This document shows positions 1 to 12,900 of a stretch of 64,000 nt of DNA, piece by piece (the first letter of the stretch is position 1; each line of letters begins with the position of its first letter). Where the stretch lies: contig NC_087079.1 of NCBI RefSeq assembly GCF_026151205.1, positions 18,036,945 through 18,100,944 of the forward strand. The letters run 5' to 3'. The notes beneath the pieces were generated by a model. It had not been told where the DNA came from. It saw nothing but the letters and a program-made list of their open reading frames with translations, and did no database searches. The stretch is from Bolinopsis microptera (taxonomy: Eukaryota > Ctenophora > Tentaculata > Lobata > Bolinopsidae). Position numbers and translations under genes: made by a program.

Positions 1-437
1 ATCAGCTGAGTTCACTGCTACCCGTTATTTTTCACAATCCAAAGGCTCAAATATCCGTTAGTAGCTCCATTCTTTGTTCGCTGTCATCTTCTATATTTTG
101 AATTTCGGCGTTTCTACGAATTAAAATCTCGAATTAGTATTTGAAAAAGGAAAAAGTCTAGAAAAATATACGGAAAAAACATGATGTTTGGAGAGATGAT
201 CCCCACCTGGCGACGGACCACTCCTCAGTTAATATCTTCTGACACGTCTTAATTATTATGCTAGCTTCACTCCTGTGTGTTAGTTATTGTTCACATTTAC
301 AACAACATTTCAAGGTAGTCTGGAATAACGCACTACATAATGGTTTGAGTTTTAGGATTTTTCTATAATTATAAGCCAATGTTTTGACATAGGGACAGTG
401 AACATGGAATTGACTGAGATCGGAAATACATAGCTAT

Positions 438-500
438 TTGAAATGAAATGAAATGAGGTATTTATATCCCGCTCATATGATTAACCAACAACACAAGGAA
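438..500 (-). mobile_element. 3' tail of a CR1/L2-like LINE
   Basis: Read on the minus strand this is a GAGCGGGATATAAATACC motif followed by a short CATTT microsatellite. Non-LTR retrotransposons of the CR1/L2 group often end in a 'GGGCGGTATATAAAT'-like sequence plus a short tandem tail. A similar end on the opposite strand lies near 53.79 kb. The 5' extent of the element (to the right) is not visible and no reverse-transcriptase coding was recognised here. Confidence 0.4.
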
Positions 501-991
501 GGTGGTTAACCATGTCAGAGCGGCTGACTGTGAGTGATGTGAGGAATTTACCGTGACACTTGACAGACGTGACATTTTTCCACTTTTAAAAGTTCAAACG
601 AAAGTACTGACGACCGGGATGTTTTTACGGGTGATAGCAAATTTTAGACTTTGTGGCTATCTGGACTGGCCAAGCTAATTTCTGCCGATCCATTTCTTGC
701 ATCATAATAATATGTAATTCATACGTTTTCCAAACTATAAGAAAAAACAATTAAATTAAGTTTGTGTCGGGACAAAAATTATATTTCGTTGTCGATCATC
801 TCCTCATCGCCAGTATTTTGGAAAGATTATCAGTTCTGAAATTATATACAATTACATCAGTTAGGAAATAATTATCGTCCCAAAATACTGAAACTGGTGG
901 TACAATTTTTTGCGGTTCTCTAAATTAGTCACCATGCCTTTTTTCTGTAAATCTTGTCTCAATTGTTTTATAATGAGTTTCTCCCTTACAG

Positions 992-3900
992 CTGCACCGC
1001 TACGTTATGGAGACTCTAAAGATCCTCTACACTAATAATCAGTTCGAGAAACTCGCCTACATTGGCACCAGATTCAACCAGCTCACCAAGTCAGTATTTT
1101 GTTTCATAGACTAATTGGGTGAATAACTGTGGCCTCTATAATATATGACCACAATACGATATTAATACAATATGGTATTAATGACATGGTTCAGTTTGTG
1201 ACTCAAGAGCAGCCCTTATACTCCAGTTGCTACTGGATATGATTAAATAGGTCATTGGTAACTCAAATCACAGAGGGCCGTATGTTGTGTCGCTAGTCCC
1301 AACCCTGTGGATCCACGCCCATATTTCATATCAGGTGCGTATATATGGGAAATTTGTATCTCAGCTTCTGAAGGTCTTAGAGACTCATAGTTGAGTTTAA
1401 AATGACCGCAATGCACATGTTTATATTGGCATCATGAAAGCCCAAAATGATTATTTTTGGACAAAATTCAGAAAAACTGATTCTCACTTGGGCGCGAGTA
1501 AAACTAAAAAAATCTACTAGAGAAATTAAGTGTAATTGGATATGAAGTTCAGTGTCTAGTGTCTACAACGTTTATAAACACAGGATCCTTTGTAGGGTCA
1601 TTCTGCATCAGAATTGATTAAGGTACGCAAATTCTATTAGTAGTTTCAACCCTGACTGATGACCTTAAGTTTTGGAGTGGAATTTTGAGTTAGTCCTTTA
1701 AATTTGCCGGGCATTTTTTAGAATTTGCCCGCCAAAAGAACTAAACTTGGGAACTAAACCCCCTCCCCCTCCGCTGATTACGTAATATGTGAACGACCCC
1801 TAAATACAAAATATCAACAAAATAAAATACTAATTGATGCAATTTCGGATTGCACAGAAACTGGCTTACCGCACATGTACTCTATGTAAAGAAAAAAATG
1901 CTCTTTTTATTGTCAAAGATTACAAATCTGAGTCAGGTGTGTTCATAACCAGGTTTGTCAGCTGCAAATAATTTGCTACATACGTAGACCTTTAATCTTT
2001 TAATTGTGCGAGAGTTCACGAAATATACTACTTGTTACTGTATTAGTATATTTGTGATGGCTACAAAATCAAATATATTATAAATCAAGAGGCTTGCATA
2101 TAATGAACATATTGACACGGGTGCAGAGTTGAGTCTGTACGGAACCTAGTAGTTTCAGATCCTTGTTTAACTTGCCGTACAGCAAGGTCATCCACTACTT
2201 TAGCCCGGCGAGGCACATAACTCCCTCTACAACTCCATGACAAATGTTTCATATATACTAGCCGAGTTCACAAGTTATATCCTTGTGTTTGAGAAGAGCT
2301 CGTTAGAACTGCTTCTTTCCCTTCAGTATCCCACAGTCTCTCGAGTTTCGTAACTGCCAGAAAACTCTCTTAAACAATTACTAGACTCGGTGATTATAAA
2401 TCAAGAGGCTTGCATATAATGAACATATTGACACGGGTGCAGAGTTGAGTCTGTACGGAACCTAGTAGTTTCAGATCCTTGTTTAACTTGCCGTACAGCA
2501 AGGTCATCCACTACTTTAGCCCGGCGAGGCACATAACTCCCTCTACAACTCCATGACAAATGTTTCATATATACTAGCCGAGTTCACAAGTTATATCCTT
2601 GTGTTTGAGAAGAGCTCGTTAGAACTGCTTCTTTCCCTTCAGTATCCCACAGTCTCTCGAGTTTCGTAACTGCCAGAAAACTCTCTTAAACAATTACTAG
2701 ACTCGGTGATTATAAATCAAGAGGCTTGCATATAATGAACATATTGACACGGGTGCAGAGTTGAGTCTGTACGGAACCTAGTAGTTTCAGATCCTTGTTT
2801 AACTTGCCGTACAGCAAGGTCATCCACTACTTTAGCCCGGCGAGGCACATAACTCCCTCTACAACTCCATGACAAATGTTTCATATATACTAGCCGAGTT
2901 CACAAGTTATATCCTTGTGTTTGAGAAGAGCTCGTTAGAACTGCTTCTTTTCCCTTCAGTATCCCACAGTCTCTCGAGTTTCGTAACTGCCAGAAAACTC
3001 TCTTAAACAATTACTAGACTCGGTGATTATAAATCAAGAGGCTTGCATATAATGAACATATTATGGCACTAATGCCTATTCTGCTGTTAGGAGAGAAATC
3101 ATTGAATCGATTTAATGATCAAATTTAAAAGGTAATTTGAGCAGGTGCTTGTTTACTGGGCTAATCTTAGCCAGGGATCCCCAGGTAATTCTTCTTCTAA
3201 CAATTATAGCAATTAAATACAGGTGGTTCTGCCAACTACATCCCTTATAGAAACTTAATAGTCAACCTCATGCAGTAGAAAAGTAGAAATAGAATGGCCT
3301 CTAATAAGAATTTCGCAATATCGACCATGACGTCACGCTCTGAACAGGTTCCTAGTGACGATTTCTTTTTTCTCGAAAGCACGTGCAGTAAAACTCCAAT
3401 TTACTATTTTCTTTTCCCGCAAACTGTACTGTGAATCGGATTTTTAGTGTTACGTAGGACATTAAAAACGGTTTGTGTGGGGCATGATAGATTTTTGAGC
3501 TTTTAAGTTGTCAGAAAAAAAAATGTAACAAATAGTAACATCAAACATGTACTTAATTATGGTATCTCGGGCTAAAAAAGTCTTAGAGTCATTTGCAGCA
3601 CAGTAAAACGTTCAACATGTACACATTCGGATAACATTTATGGAGCAGCACATACCACCTAACTTCAATTTTGGTATAACTGCGAAAGTACTCAGTTTCA
3701 GAAGCTCCTTCCAGCTATCTTAGGCTGCCTTCAGCTCCCTCTCTGGAAGTACTGCTTGGCTATTATGGCTAATCAACTCAAATCCAACCTCATGTAGCAG
3801 AATCTACTTCTGGCTACCTTCTGCTAACTCCATGCCAACTCTACCCAGCTACCACCAGTACGTTATAATTTTGCATCTTTCTAGCAACCTCTGATATGAG

Positions 3901-6900
3901 TGCTACCTCCCGGCTGCATCCAACAATTTCCAGCTCATAGGAAACTTGCTGTTTCTAGCAACCTCTAAACGCCAGAATAAAATGTTACTGATGGTTGCTA
4001 GACAGGGCAAGAAGTAGCCCACTAGCCTAAGCTAAGGTTGCTAGAACGAGCAGAAGTTGGAGGAACTTTGGTGGTAGCTAATAAGCTAAATAGAGGTAGC
4101 CAAAGTAGGTGAAAACAGCTGGAATTGGTGTTTTCTGCATCTGGTGGTAGCTGGATAGAGCAGGAGGTAGCATTCATATCAGAGGTTGCTAGAAAGATCT
4201 AAAATTATAACATATTGTAGCTGGGTAGAGTTAGCATGGACTCAATGGAGTTAGCAGAAGGTAGCCAGAAGTAGATTCTGCTACATGAGGTTGGATTCGA
4301 TTGATTAGCCATAATAGCCAAGCAGTACTCCCAGAGAGGGAGCGGAAAGCAAATTCGAAAAAATTCTTTTAAAAAATTCTTTAAAAAATTCTAAAAGATT
4401 CCCGGCAAATTTAAAGGACTAACTCAAAATTCCACTCCAAAACTTAAGGTCATCAGGCAATTCTATGTTGATTCTGAAAATTTCATGAACGAATATTGAG
4501 GGGGGGGGGGGGGGGGGGGGGGGTAGGTCTTGATTACGTTTGATTACGTTTGATTACGGATGGGGGGAGGGGGTAAAATTGCCGAGATAGAAAAGTCATA
4601 TTTGCGCCTGGGGGTAATTTAGAAGTTTTGCACCCTAGGGTTGAAACTACTAATAGAATTTGCGTACCTTAATCAATTCTGATGCAGAATGACCCTACAA
4701 AGGATCCTGTGTTTATAAACGTTGTAGACACTAGACACTGAACTTCATATCCAATTACACTTAATTTCTATAGTAGATTTTTTTAGTTTTACTCGCGCCC
4801 AAGTAAAGTGAGAATCAGTTTTTCTAAATTTTGTCCAAAAATAATCATTTTGGGCTTTCATGGCTTTTACAGTGCCAATATAAACATGTGCATTGCGGTC
4901 ATTTTAAACTCAACTATGAGTCTCTAAGACCTTCAGAAGCTGAGATACAAATTTCCCATATATACGCACCTGATATGAAATATGGGCGTGGCTCCACAGG
5001 ATTGGGACTAGCGACACAACATGCGGCCCTCGGTGATTTGAGTTACCAATGACCTATTTAACCATATCCAGTAGCAAAAAACTCTATACATCGAAGTGTA
5101 CACTCAACTCCCCCCTGCTACTGGAGTATTAGTTGGTGGGGGTTGTTAAGTCATGTTATTTATGCTTGAACCAGTAGACTAGTAGTTATAATGAACTGTC
5201 TGACCCCCCCCCCCCAGTAGGTACCAATTGTTTGGTGCTTACTATGTGACCCCCCCCCCCCCCCCCAGTAGGTACCAATTGTTTGGTGCTAACTAAGTAA
5301 CCCCCCCCCCCCCCCCCCCAGTAGGTACCAATTGTTTGGTGCTAACTATGTGACCCCCCCCCCCCCCCAATAGGTACCCAATTGTTTGGTGCTAACTAAG
5401 TAACCCCCCCCCCCCCCCTAGTAGGTACAAATTGTTTGGTGCTAACTATGTGACCCCCCCCCCCCCCCCAGTAGGTACCAATTGTTTGGTGCTAACTATG
5501 TGACCCCCCCCCCCCCCCAGTAGGTACCAATTGTTTGGTGCTAACTAAGTAACCCCCCCCCCCCTAGTAGGTACAAATTGTTTGGTGCTAACTATGTGAC
5601 CCCCCCCCCCCAGTAGGTACCAATTGTTTGGTGCTAACTATGTGACCCCCCCCCCCCCCCCCCCCCCTCAGTGATGTGTTCGGAGAACAGACCTACCCTC
5701 TGATAATCTACAGCAAGAGAAAGTTAGTGGACAGAGTAGCGGAGTACAACGAACCGTGGCACACGGAGACCAGTAGTGTCAGTATTCGCAGTACTGTCAC
5801 TCCTGTTCAAGGTATGTGGCTGTGTGTGGCTGTGTGTCCGTCCCTTTGTAAAGTTGTAATTAGCAGTTATACTAAATCTGTTCAGATTTTTTTTTACATA
5901 TGCAACCTACTAAAACCAATGGGGCCCTCCCCGGGGTCATTTTTTAATTATTTTAAAAAAACTATTAAAAGTAACATAGAAAATAGATCCCGTAGACTGA
6001 TGATAACTTTTAACTACTAATCAGAGCTATTTAAACCTGGTTTCAATAATGTTTTGAAGCACATGGGCTGGGATAAACTCAAGCTACAAAATAATACCTA
6101 CTCCCCTTTCAGCTGCGCACGAGAACATATCACCCCAAATAGTTGAAGCACTGCGTCTGTGCTCCGTCCCCCTGGATCTGGAGGTGGACCAGGAAGCACT
6201 AGCTAGCGTGCTAAGTGTCCGCTCCCACACTGCACTCTCCTTACAGTACTGCAGACAACTCCTCCTCTGCTATCTCGCCGGATACGGCAAGGGTTAGTTT
6301 TATGGTTTTTGTTGATATTTCTCAAGGCGAGGGTTATTTTTTCCCCTTACATATAACACGTGTTCCCCACATAACACGTGTTCCGCACATGACGTCATAA
6401 CACGTGTTCCCCAGGTAACCTAAAGCCGAGTAGCTCCCCACATAACACGTGTTCCCCAGGTAACCTAAAGCCGAGTAGCTCCCCACATAACACGTGTTCC
6501 CCAGGTAACCTAAAGCCGAGTAGCTCCCCACATAACACGTGTTCCCCAGGTAACCTAAAGCCGAGTAGCTCCCCACATCACACGTGTTCCCCAGGTAACC
6601 TAAAGCCGAGTAGCTCCCCACATAACACGTGTTCTCCAGGTAACTTAAAGCCGAGTAGCTCCCCACATCACACGTGTTCCCCAGGTAACCTAAAGCCGAG
6701 TAGCTCCCCGGTCTCCTCCTTCCACCCCGGTACAGCAGGAGCCAGTAAACTTTACGATAAACCTGGAGACTTGTTCGTTTCACCTCTCTCTACCTCCTCC
6801 TACGGGATCATAGTGTCTACTTACGAGAAAACTATAGGTTTGTTATTGGCTGAACATTAGTATAGTGATTGGGACTCTAGATGAAATAAATTGGTTAATT

Positions 6901-9900
6901 ATTGACTTATTAGTCATTGTATGTTATTTATTTAAACAACATTCTTTCACAACAATCTAAAGCTCGCGTCACGGTATGTTTCCTATCTAATTACTATAAA
7001 TGATCCCAGAAATGCTGCAAGTAAAGGGAAAGACTGATTTAGCAGTTCAGGCGATGCACGAGCTAGGAAATGTTCTCTTCCACTCTGGGAATACTAAGTT
7101 AGTTATATCTAATTTATTCGTTACCTATAAATTATATACTCGGATTCAGGCGAGAAAATATGGCATCTATACCTCTTCATAATGTCGAACATAATCTTTC
7201 AAATTTCACCAGAACAATAATAATTAGTATTATTGAAAATCAGCACTTCACTTACACTGTATATCAACACTTTCACTTTCACTATTACAGGGGAGCGTTC
7301 AAATGGTGGTGTGACGCACTGGACACACTGCTCCACATGACCAACTCCATGCAGAACTGGCACAGCTTCACTCCTGAAACACTTCTCAACAAGTGCCAGA
7401 TATGGGGCTGTTTGCTCGGCGCCTGTATCGCTTCTAATATTTCCCAGTGAGTTTAAAAACAGTTAGTTAGCCAGTACACTAATTTGTTTTGGCAACATAT
7501 TGTTATTTGAGAGTCCTGATAAGCATGTGGTAAAGATGATGGTTATTCCCCATTATCTGTTTCTGCTTCTTCCAGTTCTCTTGATATTTGAAAAAACGGA
7601 TAGCAGAATGATTGATTACTACTTGATTTAAAATGTATTATCAACTAACAAATGGCTAATTAAGAATTATGATGATAACGTCGCACTGACCCTGATGACG
7701 TCACACTACCCCCTGATGACGTCACACTACCCCCTGATGACGTCACACTACCCCCTGATGACGTCACACTACCCCCTGATGACGTCACAATGCCCCCTGA
7801 TGACGTCACAATGTCCCCTGATGACGTCACAATGCCCCTGATGACATCACAATGCCCCCTGATGACGTCACAATGCCCCCCTGATGACGTCAAACTGCCC
7901 CCTGATGACGTCACACTGCCCCATGATGACGTCACACTGCCCCCTGATGACGTCACAATGCCCCCTGATGACGTCACACTGCCCCCCTGATGACGTCACA
8001 CTGCCCCCCTGATGACGTCACACTGCCCCCTGATGACGTCACAATGCCCCTGATGACGTCACAATGCCCCCCTGATGACGTCACAATGCCCCCTGATGAC
8101 GTCACACTACCCCCTGATGATGTCACAATGCCCCCTGATGACGTCACAATGCCCCCTGATGACGTCACACTGCCCCCTGATGATGTCACAATGCCCCCTG
8201 ATGACGTCACAATGCCCCCTGATGATGTCACAAAGCCCCCTGATGACGTCACACTGCCCCCTGATGAACGTCACACTGCCCCTGATGACGTCACAATGCC
8301 CCCCTGATGACGTCACAATTCCCCCTGATGACGTCACACTGCCCCCTGATGACGTCACAATGCCCCCTGATGACGTCACAATGCCCCCTGATGACGTCAC
8401 AATGCCCCCTGATGACGTCACACCGCCCCCTGATGACGTCACACCGCCCCCTGATGACGTCACAATGCCCCCTGATGACGTCACACTGCCCCCTGATGAC
8501 GTCACAATGCCCCCTGATGACGTCACAATGCCCCCTGATGACGTCACAATGCCCCCTGATGACGTCACAATGCCCCCTGATGATGTCACAATGCCCCCTG
8601 ATGACGTCACAATGCCCCCTGATGGACGTCACACTGCCCCCTGATGATGTCACAATGCCCCTGATGACGTCACAATGCCCCCCTGATGATGTCACAAAGC
8701 CCCCTGATGACGTCACACTGCCCCCTGATGACGTCACAATGCCCCCTGATGACGTCACAATTCCCCCTGATGACGTCACACTGCCCCCTGATGACGTCAC
8801 AATGCCCCCTGATGACGTCACACTGCCCCCTGATGACGTCACACTGCCCCCTGATGACGTCACAATGCCCCCTGATGACGTCACAATGCCCCTGATGACG
8901 TCACACCGCCCCTGATGACGTCACAATGCCCCCTGATGACGTCACAATGCCCCCTGATGACGTCACAATGCCCCCTGATGATGTCACAATGCCCCCTGAT
9001 GACGTCACAATGCCCCCTGATGACGTCACACTGCCCCCTGATGATGTCACAATGCCCCCTGATGACGTCACAATGCCCCTGATGATGTCACAATGCCCCC
9101 TGATGATGTCACAATGCCCCCTGATGACGTCACAATGCCCCCTGATGACGTCACACTGCCCCCTGATGACGTCACAATGCCCCTGATGACGTCACAATTC
9201 CCCCTGATGACGTCACACTGCCCCCTGATGGACGTCACAATGCCCCCTGATGACGTCAACACCGCCCCCTGATGACGTCACAATGCCCCCTGATGACGTC
9301 ACAATGCCCCCTGATGACGTCACAATGCCCCCTGATGACGTCACACTGCCCCCTGATGACGTCACAACTGCCCCCTGATGACGTCACACTGCCCTCCCAA
9401 CAGGTATATAGTGAGCCACAGTGTAGATGACAAAGTAGACGCGTGTCTCCTTAGTGCCCAGCTATTTAAAGCTCTGTTCCATGCATCCCTGCCTCACCCT
9501 GCATCTGACTACCAATATGTTAACCACGAAATAGGTCAGTTAAGAAATATGTCTAGGCAACATGTCTAGTTTTAAACCGTTGCTTTCTGAAAATACAAGA
9601 ATTTTAAGTAAGCTGGATATTTTAAATAATCTGAACTGTGTATGAATTCTAAAGTAACCCTTTTTTCGCGGAGCAAAAATGTGTTTTTCCTTCACACTTT
9701 CACAGAATGACAACAGTATTTAATTAATTAATTAATTAATTAATTAATTAATTAATTAATTATTAATTACAGGAGAAGGTTTCAACATCCCCGCCCTGAT
9801 CCCCGGAGTAGATCTGCTATCTGACCAGTTCAGATGCAGCGCTAGTGTGCTTGTTGGGTCTCTACACTACGTGTCCGAGACTCTTGTTAGACACCAGTTC

Positions 9901-12900
9901 GCTAGTCAGGTTACCATAGTTACACTACTAGTTACCATAGTTACACTACTAGTTACCATAGTTACACTACTAGTTACCATAGTTACACTACTAGTTACCA
10001 TAGTTACACTACTAGTTACCATAGTTACACTACTAGTTACCATAGTTACACTTCTAGTTACCATAGTTACACTACTAGTTACCATAGTTACACTACTAGT
10101 TACCATAGTTACACTACTAGTTACCATAGTTACACTACTAGTTACCATAGTTACACTACTAGTTACCATAGTTACACTACTAGTTACCATAGTTACACTT
10201 CTAGTGACCATAGTTACACTTCTAGTGACCATAGTTACACTTCTAGTTACCATAGTTACACAGTTTACAGAATAGCTAGTGAGGTTTACTCATAGTTTAA
10301 TTAGTTAGTTATTTAAGTTGCTAATTTCATGGCTAATTATTCAGTAAGATTAATAAGATTTTAACTTTGTAACGGTTTATTATTTCAGGCTCTACCAGTA
10401 CTGACACTATATCACTACGTTGCCATGTCTCTTCTATCCGACACCAAACATCTCATTCTTGCTAGAATACTCAAGGTTGGTCATTTTATCGTTTATAACC
10501 TGATCATTTTCTCGCTGTTTAATGAGCCTGCTCGTCACGAAATTTAGTATTTATTATAAATAATATTGATATAATTTAGATATTTGCTTTATAAAGTTGA
10601 CAGAAACAAGTTGACTGATAAGCTACTACCCCTGTACAGGTTGAAGCACTGACACAGTTGTCCATGTTAACAGATGCTCTACAATTGTGGAGTCTGGTAT
10701 CTCAAACTGAGGCGATGCCCACCCCTCCTACTTCTCATGGCAATAACATTTCCAACAAAACTGTGAGTAGTTATTTGTTATTAATTAATTAATTAATTGA
10801 TCATTTGTAATGATTATACAACTTTCTCTCGCTGATTGCACATTATTCGGCTTTTCCTTTGTGGCTTACTCTTTGAACAGGCTGAACAGCACCGTTTAGG
10901 TACTTAAACCGGAAAAGCTTCTTTTCTATTCCTCGCTACTTAATTCCATTTACTCTCATGTAATCATTTTCTTGTTTCGAAGAATCTCAGTTATTTCAGT
11001 TATTTTTTGGTTCTTTCAAAAAATGTTTATTAGTTGAGTTTGCAGGAGAATTATGTACCAGTAACAGCTGTATCCCTATGGGTGGGTCACACATCTCACT
11101 TGTTCGTATAGTGTAACTCCTGTAACTAGTGTAACTAGTGTAACTCCTGTAACTAAAACATTTAGATCTGGTGGGGGAGTCTGTATTGACACGCGTTATT
11201 CTGTGTCACGTGTCGTCGTGACACGTGTTACTCTGTGTCACGTGTTATTCTGTGTCACGTGTCGTCGTGACACGTGTTATTCTGTGTCACGTGTCGTCGT
11301 GACACGTGTTATTCTGTGTCACGTGTCGTCGTGTCACGTGTTGATGCAAATATGGCTCCCCACCAGTATCTAGATTTATTTAGCAGTATATTATTGAAGT
11401 TTGTTTAATGAAAAGTGAAAAACTTGTGACGTTGGCATGGTTTAAGTCGATTGTTATGTTCGGGCATTTCCCTGTGTAACTAAACCATTAAGCTTTATGT
11501 TTTACTGCATACGTGATCATTTAAGAGCTCCAATATTATACCAAGGAGCAAGGAGTATGAACAATCGAGGGAGCAAGTGAGATCTAGATGGTAATTTCCT
11601 AACTTAAAGTGCAAATTTCGGAGGGAAATGAAATAAAGTTAAGAAATTACCATTATTTTCACTTAGTTAGCTCTTTATCTGAATATTAGACAATGGTTAG
11701 TGTTGTACAGAATAAAAAGTGAAAACTTGTGAATTTGATGTTTATCAAATTGAGTAACATGTGAGTTGTGATGTTATGTAAACTTTAAAATGAATAACTT
11801 ATGACGGTGGCATGGTTTGCGCCAATAATAATCTCTCGGTGAAGCATTGAAAGTTATATTTATAAGTTAACTGAATGATTATAAAAGTCATCCTCAGTTC
11901 TCAGAGTTATAAAACCAAATATCTCGCAGAATGTTCCAGAGTACAACATAACAGAACCACTAAACAGTACCCAGAACATACAAGCTGTAGAACACGCTAT
12001 AAAGTGCAAAATCCCACCAATCCCTCAGCCCCCCTTCACTACTAACCTATCAGCACTTGCGCAGCTGGCGCACGCGGGGTTGATGCTGGCTATTGCGCAG
12101 CGGTCCTCTGTTGTGCCTATGTACAGTGAGGGCAGTGAGAGTCAAAGTAAGAATGTCTCCTGGAATATAAACAAATTCACTGACCATTGTACTGAACTGA
12201 CCATGTACCGACCATGTATTTTTAATTCCCTGCTATCCCTTCAAATAATGATTACTCCTACAGCTACAGAATCTGCCATCAAGTACAAACTGTGTAATTC
12301 ATCTGAAGTTATACTCATGCACCTCTCCAAATGTGCTGATAAAGGTAATTATTACCATAGTTACACTACTAGTTACCATAGTTACACTACTAGTTACCAT
12401 CTCTCCAAATGTGCTGATAAAGGTAATTCAGTATGCCCTATTTTATTACCATAGTTACACTACTAGTTACCATAGTTACACTACTAGTTACCATCTCTCC
12501 AAATGTGCTGATAAAGGTAATTCAGTATGCCCTATTTTATTACCATAGTTACACTACTAGTTACCATAGTTACACTACTAGTTACCATAGTTACACTACT
12601 AGTTACCATAGTTACACTACTAGTTACCATCTCTCCAAATGTGCTGATAAAGGTAATTCAGTATGCCATATTTTTAAAGTTTGAACTGAACCCCCTTGAC
12701 TAAACAGCTCTACACTTCTGAAAATGTCCTCAACTTCTTTTTGAGTATTAAATTTCTCCCTTCAGAAGACGTCCACTACTGTGAAATTTTTATTTTTATT
12801 TTTTTCATAATTTTTAATTTTCATATTCACGTATATTAAATAAAATTATATTGTTATGTATCATATGATTTTGTAAACATTGGCCGGTGTACCAAAAACC

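Larger units (their letters stand above)
1228..5076. mobile_element. Large foldback element in a CFAP54 intron
   Basis: Sequence from about 1228 to 1745 returns as its reverse complement between about 4385 and 5076. Both ends carry GCTACTGGATATG. The right arm has an extra stretch of about 180 bp containing a G tract. Inside are a 316-bp tandem array and a second, nested inverted repeat. No transposase was recognised, so this looks like a non-autonomous DNA element of foldback type. Exact termini and target-site duplication could not be fixed. It lies wholly within the intron between the 992 and 5672 exons. Confidence 0.7.

Noticed and set aside
7660-9262. Long open frames on both strands (MTSSGG..., PPDDVT... 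repeats)
   Set aside because: They arise from the 21-bp period of the CRE array, have no splice or codon support, and lie within a CFAP54 intron.
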